64,000 bases of DNA from contig CAZECG010000013.1 of the NCBI GenBank assembly GCA_964510535.1, positions 1-64,000 of the forward strand, given 5' to 3'. The notes under the pieces are model-generated. The model was not told where the DNA came from and did not search any database. It saw only the letters and a program-made list of their open reading frames with translations. Position 1 is the stretch's first letter; each line of letters begins with the position of its first letter. The DNA comes from JAJPXC01 sp964510535. GTDB taxonomy: Bacteria > Bacteroidota > Bacteroidia > Bacteroidales > Muribaculaceae. This document shows, piece after piece, positions 9,901 to 17,003 of the stretch. The position numbers and the translations under genes are program-made.

Positions 9901-10703
9901 AGTTATCCGCACTTGGGCTTGATTTGAGCCGAAAGGGAAAAACAGGGGTCAAGGCGGCTATAATCAGAGAAAAAGGTGTCAACGGTGACCGCGAGATGGC
10001 TTATTCGCTCCATCTTGCCGGTTTTGACGTAAAGGATGTTCATATGACTGACCTCATGTCGGGACGCGAAACACTTGAGGATGTAAACATGATTGTATTC
10101 TGCGGTGGGTTCTCCAATTCCGACGTGCTTGGATCAGCCAAAGGCTGGGCCGGCGGTTTCAGATGGAATCCAACGGCTAAGAAAGCCCTTGAGAATTATT
10201 ACAAGCGTCACGACACTTTGAGTCTTGGTATATGCAACGGTTGCCAATTGATGATTGAGTTGAATCTGATAAACCCCGAGCACGGCAAACGCACCAGAAT
10301 GGAACATAATGTGTCACATAAATTCGAGTCACAGTTCCTCGGACTATCGATTCCGCAAAACAACAGCGTCATGCTTGGCTCGCTCTCGGGATATAAACTT
10401 GGCATATGGGTTGCCCACGGCGAAGGCCGATTCTCGCTGCCTGAGCCAATGAGCAGTTACAATGTGGTAGCCAAATACAACTATGCCGCATATCCCGGAA
10501 ATCCGAACGGGTCTAAAGCCTCGGTAGCCGGAATCGCATCAGCCGACGGTCGCCATTTGGCCATGATGCCACACCTTGAACGCGCCATCTTCCCTTGGCA
10601 ATGCGCATATTATCCATCATCGCGACAAAAGGATGATGTCACGCCTTGGATTGAAGCATTTATCAACGCGCGTCGCTGGATTCAAGACAAACTTGGGAAA
10701 TAA
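6999..10703 (+). CDS. purL: Phosphoribosylformylglycinamidine synthase (FGAM synthase), large fused form
   Basis: Step 4 of purine synthesis: FGAR + ATP + glutamine to FGAM. At 1234 residues it is the single-chain form (PurL+PurQ fused) found in proteobacteria and Bacteroidetes. Seen in order: N-terminal PurS-like part; FGAR-AT linker with NSEHCRHKIF; first AIRS module with AETHNFPTTVEPFNGAATG and GGxIRDR; second AIRS module; and a C-terminal class I glutaminase with the nucleophile in LGICNGCQLM and VAHGEGRFSLPE near the end. The ATG at 6999 gives a normal N-terminus. A stable hairpin follows the stop. The neighbouring PurF-like gene makes this a small purine cluster. Confidence 0.97.
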   Translation: MVQFFKKGADLVTAVETDHKLSPEEIEKLQWLFDGAKPISGTSVKGRFVGPRKEMITPWSTNAVEITQNMGLEGITRIEQYSRVGGEDASYDKMLQRMYDGLNSTLFKVNRVPEPIVYIDDIAAYNRQEGLALSPDEEVYLQNLSRKLGRPLTDSEVFGFSQVNSEHCRHKIFNGTFVIDGEEKPMSLFKLIKKTSQENPNGLVSAYKDNVAFIDGPKVDQFFPVNPDKPDYFTIKDVDTVISLKAETHNFPTTVEPFNGAATGTGGEIRDRLGGGKASLPIAGTAVYMTSYPRLSEEHRWERIMDPRTWLYQTPADILIKASNGASDFGNKFGQPLICGSLLTFEHAEDNRRYAYDKVIMLAGGVGFAAKKDAIKGEPTPGEKVVVMGGDNYRIGMGGGAVSSVETGQYDNSIELNAVQRANPEMQKRVSNVIRALAESDANPIVSIHDHGAGGHLNALSELVEATGGKIDIDALPVGDKTLSDKEIVGNESQERMGMVVEAKDIPYIERIAQRERAPMYVVGETTGDNRFTFERKNGKKPIDLEMADMFGNSPKTVMVDKTVKREFKDATYDAAKIEQYVRDVLSLEAVACKDWLTNKVDRSVTGRIARQQCQGEIQLPLSDCGVVALDYKGRAGIATSIGHAPQVALVDSAKGSVMAIAEALTNIATANLKNGLKSVSLSANWMWPCKNEGEDAALYRAVEACSRFACELGINIPTGKDSLSMTQKYGDDKVFAPGTVIISAAGEVSDVRKTVSPVVQPKVSTLYYIDFSGDKLKLGGSALAQTQSSVGQEVPTITDAGFFAKAFSVVQALVKKGQLLAAHDVSAGGLITTLLEMTFANTKGGLNVYTDGFKMYGETDLVKILFAENPAMVIQVDDKKKAAVEKLLDESGVKYFPVATPADERVVMVTHDESSLLFGIDYLRDVWFETSYLLDCLQSGNKCASDRFENYKKQPVKYRIPASFKGKLSALGLDLSRKGKTGVKAAIIREKGVNGDREMAYSLHLAGFDVKDVHMTDLMSGRETLEDVNMIVFCGGFSNSDVLGSAKGWAGGFRWNPTAKKALENYYKRHDTLSLGICNGCQLMIELNLINPEHGKRTRMEHNVSHKFESQFLGLSIPQNNSVMLGSLSGYKLGIWVAHGEGRFSLPEPMSSYNVVAKYNYAAYPGNPNGSKASVAGIASADGRHLAMMPHLERAIFPWQCAYYPSSRQKDDVTPWIEAFINARRWIQDKLGK

Positions 10704-10708
10704 CCGCA

Positions 10709-10760
10709 ACAGGAGCGGAAAAGCCTGCCGACATCGCGGCACTCTTTTCCGCTCCTCTGT
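10709..10760 (+). terminator. Stem-loop after purL
   Basis: An inverted repeat of about 15 bp, acaggagcggaaaag (10709-10723) with cttttccgctcct-ct-gt (10744-10760), has one small bulge and a loop of about 20 nt. There is no U-run, so it may act as a mRNA end or stabiliser rather than a strict intrinsic terminator. Confidence 0.5.
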
Positions 10761-10819
10761 TACGACATCACACATGAGCAAAAACAGAGATTAACAGTTA
10801 AAACCATACGTTTACAGCA

Positions 10820-12223
10820 ATGGGAGGTTTTTTTGGAGTAGCTAAAAAGGAAAGATGCGTCAACGAGCTTTTTTATGGCGTTGACTATAATTCCCACATG
10901 GGCACTAAGCGTGCCGGTATTGCGACGGTGAATAACGGCATATTCACCCGGTCAATTCATAATATCGAAAATTCGTATTTCCGCTCAAAATTTGAGGGAG
11001 ACCTTGATGAGTTTGAGGGTAATTTGGGTATTGGAGTTATTAGCGACACTGATGCCCAACCCATTATTGTAAATTGCCACCTTGGCAAATTTGCAATAGT
11101 GACCGTAGGCCGGATAAACAATATCATAGAACTTGAAGAAGAACTTCTTGCCAAAGGGCATCATTTCTGCGAACACAGCTATGACATAATCAATCCGACC
11201 GAAATGGTGGCCGCATTGATTAGTGAGGGTGCCGACTATGTATCGGGCATTCGCAATGCGCAGGAGCGACTGAAAGGCTCATGCTCTATGCTGCTTCTAA
11301 CGGAAAACGGCATCATAGCCGCCCGCGATAAACTCGGCCGAACTCCGATTCTGATTGGCAGCAAGGACGGTGCGAACGCTGTGACGTCCGAGAGCTGCGC
11401 TTTTCCTAATCTTGACTATTCGATAGCCTACACAATGGCACCGGCCGAGATTGTCAAGATAACAGCCGATGGGTTCAAACAGCTTGCCCCCGGCCAAAAC
11501 AAGATGCAGATATGCGCATTCTTGTGGACTTATTACGGCTATCCGGCTTGTGAATATGAAGGGCGTAATGTCGATATGATGCGTTATGCTTCAGGCGAGG
11601 CAATGGCTAAAGAAGATGACGCCGACATTGATATGGTGAGCGCTATCCCCGACTCGGGCATAGGAATGGCATTAGGCTATGCTCATGGCAAAGGCGTCCC
11701 CTACCAACGCGGTATCGTGAAGTACACCCCGACCTGGCCTCGCAGCTTCACACCAAGCACCCAGGAACGTCGCGAACTTGTAGCCAAAATGAAATTGATT
11801 CCCAACAAGTCTGTTTTGCGAGGAAAGCGCGTCGTTTTCTGCGACGACTCAATTGTGCGCGGCACACAGTTGAGAGACAACGTGAAAGATTTGTTTGACT
11901 GCGGCGCCAAAGAGGTTCATATGCGCATTAGTTGCCCGCCTCTGATTTATGCGTGCCGCTACCTTAACTTCACATCGTCAAAAAGTGATATGGAGCTTAT
12001 CACACGCCGCGTGATTGGAGATTTGGAAGGCAATCCGAACAAAAATCTGCGACTGTATGCCGTGACAGGCAGTAGGGAATATAACAGAATGGTTGAGGAG
12101 ATACGCCGTCGGCTCAATATCACCTCCCTGAAATTCAGTTCGCTCGAAAACGTTGTCAAAGCCATCGGCTTGCCCAAAGAGTGCATCTGCACCCACTGCT
12201 TTGACGGCTCGAGCTATGATTGA
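10820..12223 (+). CDS. PurF-like amidophosphoribosyltransferase paralog without the N-terminal catalytic Cys
   Basis: Resembles glutamine-PRPP amidotransferase (first step of purine synthesis) along 467 residues. The N-terminus is MGGFFGVAKKERC where true PurF begins (M)CGIFG, so the Ntn-hydrolase nucleophile at position 2 is Gly; the usual HRGQEGAGI stretch reads SHMGTKRAGIATV. The phosphoribosyltransferase half keeps the PRPP loop VVFCDDSIVRGTQL (338-351). Cys 232, 379, 457 and 460 sit where B. subtilis PurF holds its Fe-S cluster (recollected family alignment). I infer a protein that uses free ammonia or another amine, or a regulatory paralog. It lies 117 bp after purL. A canonical purF is not in this window. 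Confidence 0.8.
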   Translation: MGGFFGVAKKERCVNELFYGVDYNSHMGTKRAGIATVNNGIFTRSIHNIENSYFRSKFEGDLDEFEGNLGIGVISDTDAQPIIVNCHLGKFAIVTVGRINNIIELEEELLAKGHHFCEHSYDIINPTEMVAALISEGADYVSGIRNAQERLKGSCSMLLLTENGIIAARDKLGRTPILIGSKDGANAVTSESCAFPNLDYSIAYTMAPAEIVKITADGFKQLAPGQNKMQICAFLWTYYGYPACEYEGRNVDMMRYASGEAMAKEDDADIDMVSAIPDSGIGMALGYAHGKGVPYQRGIVKYTPTWPRSFTPSTQERRELVAKMKLIPNKSVLRGKRVVFCDDSIVRGTQLRDNVKDLFDCGAKEVHMRISCPPLIYACRYLNFTSSKSDMELITRRVIGDLEGNPNKNLRLYAVTGSREYNRMVEEIRRRLNITSLKFSSLENVVKAIGLPKECICTHCFDGSSYD

Positions 12224-12273
12224 TTAACAAGGTAGCGAAGCCAAGCCCAGTTATGATTAATTAGCTTAATAAG

Positions 12274-12305
12274 TTTGGCGATAAATGGATTAATACCTAT
12301 TTTTG
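12274..12305 (+). promoter_or_regulatory. Promoter of the etfB-etfA-acyl-CoA dehydrogenase operon
   Basis: -33 TTTG (12274-12277), exactly 20 nt, then -7 TATTTTTG (12298-12305): a full match to the Bacteroidetes vegetative consensus, about 50 nt before the etfB ATG. Confidence 0.7.
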
Positions 12306-12354
12306 TTACCTATTTTTAAGAAATATAGTTATTATTTATTAACACTATTCTGAT

Positions 12355-13227
12355 ATGAGTTTGAACATCATTGTGCTCGCAAAGCAGGTGCCCGACACCC
12401 GCAACGTGGGCAAAGATGCAATGAAGGAAGACGGCACCATCAACCGCGCTGCTTTGCCAGCCATCTTCAACCCCGAAGACCTTAATGCGCTTGAGCAGGC
12501 ATTGCGTCTTAAAGATGCCAATCCCGGCTCAACCGTAACATTGTTGACCATGGGACTTCCGCGAGCAGCGGAGATTATCCGTGAAGCGATTTATCGCGGT
12601 GCTGATGCCGGTATAGTGCTTACCGACCGCACTCTTGGTGGCGCAGATACACTTGCCACATCCTATTCACTCGCTCAAGCAGTGAAAAAATTCGGCAATT
12701 ATGACATCATTCTTGGCGGCCGTCAAGCTATCGACGGCGACACAGCTCAGGTCGGTCCTCAAATCGCAGAAAAGCTCAGCATACCTCAAGTGACATACGC
12801 TGAGGATATTCTCGACTTGAAAGATGGGTATGTCACTGTAAAACGTCGACTCGAATCGGGGGTTGAAACTGTTAAGGCTCCCCTTCCTTGTGTTGTCACT
12901 GTTAACGGCTCAGCCGCAGAGTGCCGTCCTCGCAATGCTCGACGAGTGATGCAATATAAGTACGCGGTTTCACCAAGTGAAAAAGCTAAACTTGCTCCTG
13001 AGATTCTTGCTATCGTAGAGAAACGCCCTGAGCTTAATCTACAAGAGTGGAGTGCGGCTTACGTTGAAGCTGATTCCGAACAAATCGGTCTCGCAGGGTC
13101 ACCTACTAAGGTAAAAGCAATCGAAAACGTTGTCTTTACCGCCAAGGAGAGCCGCCGCCTCGACAATTGTGACGAACAAATCGAGGAGTTGATTAAAGAG
13201 TTGATAGCAAATCATACAATAGGTTAA
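12355..13227 (+). CDS. etfB: Electron transfer flavoprotein beta subunit
   Basis: Small subunit of the FAD/AMP-binding electron carrier that takes electrons from acyl-CoA dehydrogenases. The 290-residue protein shows the family N-terminus IVLAKQVPDTRNV, AxxAAExIREAIYRGADAGIVL, and the beta-subunit signature region GRQAIDGDTAQVGPQIAEKL with VTVNGSAAECRPRNARRVM after it. First gene of a three-gene operon; etfA starts 31 bp later. Whether it also takes part in electron bifurcation cannot be told from sequence by eye. Confidence 0.96.
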   Translation: MSLNIIVLAKQVPDTRNVGKDAMKEDGTINRAALPAIFNPEDLNALEQALRLKDANPGSTVTLLTMGLPRAAEIIREAIYRGADAGIVLTDRTLGGADTLATSYSLAQAVKKFGNYDIILGGRQAIDGDTAQVGPQIAEKLSIPQVTYAEDILDLKDGYVTVKRRLESGVETVKAPLPCVVTVNGSAAECRPRNARRVMQYKYAVSPSEKAKLAPEILAIVEKRPELNLQEWSAAYVEADSEQIGLAGSPTKVKAIENVVFTAKESRRLDNCDEQIEELIKELIANHTIG

Positions 13228-13258
13228 ACTTTCCATCTTTTACCAATAGACATTCATT

Positions 13259-14287
13259 ATGACAGACAATAATAACTTAATAGTATATTGCGAATTTGAG
13301 GATGGCAAAGTTGCCGATGTAAGTCTTGAGCTACTGACCAAAGGTCGCGTTCTTGCCTCAAAGTTAGGCGTCAAATTAGAAGCATTGGTGATTGGCGACA
13401 ATCTCAACGGTATCGAGTCGCAGATAGCGCCTTATGGAGCGGATGTAATCTACAAGGTGGAGGACAAACGCCTGTACCCCTATACATCCAATCCCCATGC
13501 CTCGGTATTGATTAATCTTTTTAAAGAAATCAAACCTCAAATATGTTTGATGGGTGCGACTTGTATAGGTCGCGACCTCGGTCCCCGTGTTTCGTCGAGT
13601 CTTCACAGCGGTTTGACCGCCGATTGCACCTCACTTGAAATCGGAGACCACAAAGACCCCAAAACCGGCAAAGAATACACCGACCTTCTCTACCAAATAC
13701 GCCCCGCATTCGGCGGAAACATCGTGGCAACAATCGTCAACCCCGACTGCCGTCCGCAGATGGCTACCGTGCGCGAAGGCGTTATGAAAAAAGAGGTCTA
13801 CGATGCCAACCACAAAGCCGAAGTGGTGAACCTCGATGCTTCGAAATATGTTAGCGCCGAAGATTTTGTCGTTGAAATTATCGACCGCCACATCGAAAAG
13901 TCAAAAGTTAACATCAAGAACTCTCCCATCATCGTGGCCGGTGGCTATGGCGTTGGCAGCAAAGAGAACTTCCAGCTCCTCTTTGATTTGGCCAACACGC
14001 TTGGAGGAGAAGTCGGAGCATCGCGCGCCGCAGTCGATGCTGGTTTCGTTGAGCACGACCGCCAAATCGGACAAACCGGTGTCACCGTACGTCCTAAATT
14101 GTATATCGCATGCGGCATCTCCGGCCAAATCCAGCACATAGCAGGTATGCAAGAAAGCTCAATCGTCATTTCAATCAACAATGACGAGAACGCCCCCATC
14201 AACGCAATCGCTGACTACGTTATCACAGGCACCGTTGAAGAAGTCGTTCCCAAGTTGATTAAGTATTATAAGAAAAACTCCAAGTAA
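13259..14287 (+). CDS. etfA: Electron transfer flavoprotein alpha subunit
   Basis: Large ETF subunit, 342 residues. The C-terminal FAD domain is clear: IVAGGYGVGSKENFQLLFDLA, then GASRAAVDAGF, then GQTGVTVRPKLYIACGISGQIQHIAGM, and the closing NAPINAIADYVITGTVEEVVPKL. The N-terminal nucleotide-fold domain carries GATCIGRDLGPRVSSSLHSGLTADCT. It pairs with the preceding etfB and is followed at 11 bp by the dehydrogenase that presumably reduces it. Confidence 0.97.
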   Translation: MTDNNNLIVYCEFEDGKVADVSLELLTKGRVLASKLGVKLEALVIGDNLNGIESQIAPYGADVIYKVEDKRLYPYTSNPHASVLINLFKEIKPQICLMGATCIGRDLGPRVSSSLHSGLTADCTSLEIGDHKDPKTGKEYTDLLYQIRPAFGGNIVATIVNPDCRPQMATVREGVMKKEVYDANHKAEVVNLDASKYVSAEDFVVEIIDRHIEKSKVNIKNSPIIVAGGYGVGSKENFQLLFDLANTLGGEVGASRAAVDAGFVEHDRQIGQTGVTVRPKLYIACGISGQIQHIAGMQESSIVISINNDENAPINAIADYVITGTVEEVVPKLIKYYKKNSK

Positions 14288-14298
14288 CTCTCGAGAAT

Positions 14299-16008
14299 AT
14301 GGCTAATTTTTATACCGACAACCCTGATTTGAAACTGCATCTGTCTCACCCGCTGATGCGCAAAATCGTTGAGCTTAAAGAGCGCAACTACACAGATGCC
14401 GAGAAGTTTGACTATGCGCCCATAAACTTTGAGGATGCGATGGACAACTACGACAAAGTACTTGAAATCGTAGGCGAACTTTGTGGCGGAGTCATTTCAG
14501 AGAACGCCGAAAGCGTTGACCACGAAGGTCCCACCGTCGAGAACGGTCGAGTTACTTATGCCAAAGGCACTCAAATCAACCTTGACGCTTGTCGCAAGGC
14601 CGGTTTGATGGGTATGGCAATGCCTCGTCGCTTCGGCGGATTGAACTTTCCCATCACGCCATATATCATGGCTGCCGACATTGTAAGCCGCGCTGATACC
14701 GGCTTTGAGAATCTATGGGGTTTGCAAGACTGTGCGGAAACTCTCTATGAGTTTGGCAATGAGGACCAAAGAGCCCGTTTCATTCCTCGCGTGTGTGCGG
14801 GAGAGACAATGTCAATGGACCTCACGGAACCCGATGCAGGCTCCGACCTCCAATCAGTCATGCTTAAAGCGACCGAGCAACCCGATGGAACATGGCGTTT
14901 GAATGGTGTTAAGCGTTTTATAACCAATGGTGACAGCGACATCCATTTGGTGCTCGCTCGCTCAGAAGAAGGCACTAAAGATGGCCGCGGACTGTCAATG
15001 TTCATCTATGACAAGCGCGACGGTGGTGTTAATGTGCGGCGCATTGAAAACAAGATGGGTATCAAAGGTTCACCCACATGTGAACTGGTTTATAAAAATG
15101 CAAAAGCCGAACTTTGTGGCTCACGCCGTCTTGGTCTGATTAAATATGTGATGGCGCTTATGAACGGTGCTCGTCTCGGCATTGCCGCACAGTCAGTCGG
15201 TGTCAGTGAAATCGCCTACCGTGAGGCATTGGCCTACGCTAAAGATCGCAAACAGTTTGGTAAAGCTATCATCGAATTTCCGGCGGTTTATGAGATGCTT
15301 GCCGTGATGAAAGCTAAACTCGACGCTTCACGTTCGCTTCTTTACGAGACCTCTCGTTTTGTCGATATGTATAAAGTCTACGAAGATATCGCCAAAGAGC
15401 GCTCGCTGACTCCCGATGAACGTGCGGAGATGAAGAAGTATTCTAAACTTGCCGATGCTTGTACGCCACTCGTCAAGGGGCTTGGTAGTGAATATTGCAA
15501 CCAGAACGCATACGATTGCATACAAATACACGGAGGTTCGGGATTTATGAAAGATTACGCTTGCGAACGTGTCTATCGAGATGCCCGCATCACTTCTATC
15601 TATGAAGGGACTACGCAATTGCAGGTGGTAGCTGCTATCCGTCACGTCTATACCGGGACATTCAAGACTTTGATGGACGGTTACGCAGCCGAATCGGTTT
15701 CTGAAAAACTTCAACCGCTAATGGCTCGCGCCGCTAAAATGGTGGACGCTTATGAGAAAGCGGTTGCCACCGTAGCAGCCATCAAGGACAACCAGGCCTA
15801 TGGTGACTTAATGGCTCGTAGACTGGTTGAGATGGCAGGCAACACGATTATGACATATCTGTTGATTACAGACGCTTCCCGTTATGAATCGGAGTCTTTG
15901 GCTAAGAGTGCCCTCGTTTACTGCAATCTTGCTGAGGCTGAAGTCGCAAAACACGCTGAGTTTATTGCCACTTTCAAACTTTCCGACCTGGATAGCTACA
16001 AAGCATAA
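14299..16008 (+). CDS. Acyl-CoA dehydrogenase family protein
   Basis: FAD enzyme oxidising (or, in anaerobes, working reversibly on) acyl-CoA with ETF as partner. Of 569 residues, the first 460 or so are the ACAD fold: SMDLTEPDAGSDLQSV and RFITNGD in the FAD/substrate site, ARLGIAAQSVGVSEIAYREAL and DRKQFGKAI, CIQIHGGSGFMKDY, and RDARITSIYEGTTQLQ with the catalytic-base-type Glu. The extra C-terminal helical region of about 100 residues makes it longer than short-chain ACADs (about 380). The substrate is unknown. The operon with etfBA and the strong terminator after it define a closed unit. Confidence 0.93.
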   Translation: MANFYTDNPDLKLHLSHPLMRKIVELKERNYTDAEKFDYAPINFEDAMDNYDKVLEIVGELCGGVISENAESVDHEGPTVENGRVTYAKGTQINLDACRKAGLMGMAMPRRFGGLNFPITPYIMAADIVSRADTGFENLWGLQDCAETLYEFGNEDQRARFIPRVCAGETMSMDLTEPDAGSDLQSVMLKATEQPDGTWRLNGVKRFITNGDSDIHLVLARSEEGTKDGRGLSMFIYDKRDGGVNVRRIENKMGIKGSPTCELVYKNAKAELCGSRRLGLIKYVMALMNGARLGIAAQSVGVSEIAYREALAYAKDRKQFGKAIIEFPAVYEMLAVMKAKLDASRSLLYETSRFVDMYKVYEDIAKERSLTPDERAEMKKYSKLADACTPLVKGLGSEYCNQNAYDCIQIHGGSGFMKDYACERVYRDARITSIYEGTTQLQVVAAIRHVYTGTFKTLMDGYAAESVSEKLQPLMARAAKMVDAYEKAVATVAAIKDNQAYGDLMARRLVEMAGNTIMTYLLITDASRYESESLAKSALVYCNLAEAEVAKHAEFIATFKLSDLDSYKA

Positions 16009-16037
16009 AACTTATTTTATTTAGAATACATCAGAGG

Positions 16038-16072
16038 GTGTGGTGCCGCATGACGCGGTGCCACACTTTTTT
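16038..16072 (+). terminator. Rho-independent terminator of the etf operon
   Basis: Twelve continuous base pairs (two G-U), 16038-16049 with 16055-16066, loop atgac, followed by six T at 16067-16072. Confidence 0.9.
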
Positions 16073-16134
16073 CACTTAAATTTAATTAACACAGCATAAA
16101 TCACGCAGTTTAAGTAATGAATCATTTAAACTTA

Positions 16135-16142
16135 TAATTTTG
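16135..16142 (+). promoter_or_regulatory. Promoter -7 element of the licD-like gene
   Basis: TAATTTTG matches TAnnTTTG fully; no good -33 was seen. It predicts a transcript start only about 10-15 nt before the GTG start at 16162. Confidence 0.45.
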
Positions 16143-16161
16143 CATCAAAATAGATGACGAA

Positions 16162-16986
16162 GTGAATTTAGGAGAAGAAATTAGAGACGGTTTTCTTGTT
16201 ACCGCCGAAATGAAACGTGTGTGGGCTGTAGAGTTCAACCTGTTGCAGCAACTTTTGAAAGTCTGCCGCAAATATAATCTTAGAATTTGGATAGATGCCG
16301 GCACCCTTATAGGAGCTGTGAGACATGGTGGATTTATCCCGTGGGATGACGATATTGACACAGTAATGCCTCGCGAAGATTATGAAAAACTTTGTGAAGT
16401 AGCCTCTTCTGAATTTGAAGACCCTTATTTTCTGCAAAATATATATAGTGACCGATGGTACTGGACTCGTCATGGCCAACTCAGGGACAAATCGACAAAG
16501 ATGCTCCCCATGAATGGCAAGCCGCATAAAAGCAATAATGGCATTTTCATAGACATCTTTGTGCTTGATTCAATTCCGAACAGGGCAAAGCAGGTTTATA
16601 AGATGATTCGCAAACTTAAGAATGAGAAACTTAAACTGAAAATCGCAATTGCGGCTATGAGTTTTTGTCCCCAATGGCTTTATGACAAATTACAATGGGA
16701 CAAGAAGCGATTCGCCCACTATGAACAGATTTTTCAAGAGTTCAAGTGGCCGGAGAATCGTTTTCTTGGGAAATTAAGTCTTCATGAACGTGAATACCTG
16801 TTTGATGCCGAGGCATACAGTGGAACTGTGGAATTGCCGTTTGAGGGTGTGATGGTTCCTGCCCCTGTCGGCTGGGATCATGTGCTGACCGTCAACTATG
16901 GTGATTACATGACACCTAAGCAGTTGCCGACAGGTCATGGAAAATTCATATATGACACATCACAAGCCGAATGCCTGAAACCTTAA
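16162..16986 (+). CDS. LicD family nucleotidyl/phosphotransferase-like protein
   Basis: LicD-family proteins add phosphocholine or similar groups to surface glycans. The 274-residue product has the diagnostic N-terminal block LLKVCRKYNLRIWIDAGTLI, GAVRHGGFIPWDDDIDTVMPREDYEKL, with the paired acidic residues of the nucleotidyltransferase site, and later KSNNGIFIDIFVLDSIPN. No signal peptide or membrane segment. The start is unsettled: GTG at 16162 fits the -7 element, while an ATG at 16210 (MKRVWAVEF) would still keep the whole domain. It stands alone and ends 17 bp from the convergent uvrA. Confidence 0.88.
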   Translation: MNLGEEIRDGFLVTAEMKRVWAVEFNLLQQLLKVCRKYNLRIWIDAGTLIGAVRHGGFIPWDDDIDTVMPREDYEKLCEVASSEFEDPYFLQNIYSDRWYWTRHGQLRDKSTKMLPMNGKPHKSNNGIFIDIFVLDSIPNRAKQVYKMIRKLKNEKLKLKIAIAAMSFCPQWLYDKLQWDKKRFAHYEQIFQEFKWPENRFLGKLSLHEREYLFDAEAYSGTVELPFEGVMVPAPVGWDHVLTVNYGDYMTPKQLPTGHGKFIYDTSQAECLKP

Positions 16987-17003
16987 GTTTCAGAGAGGGT
17001 CTC

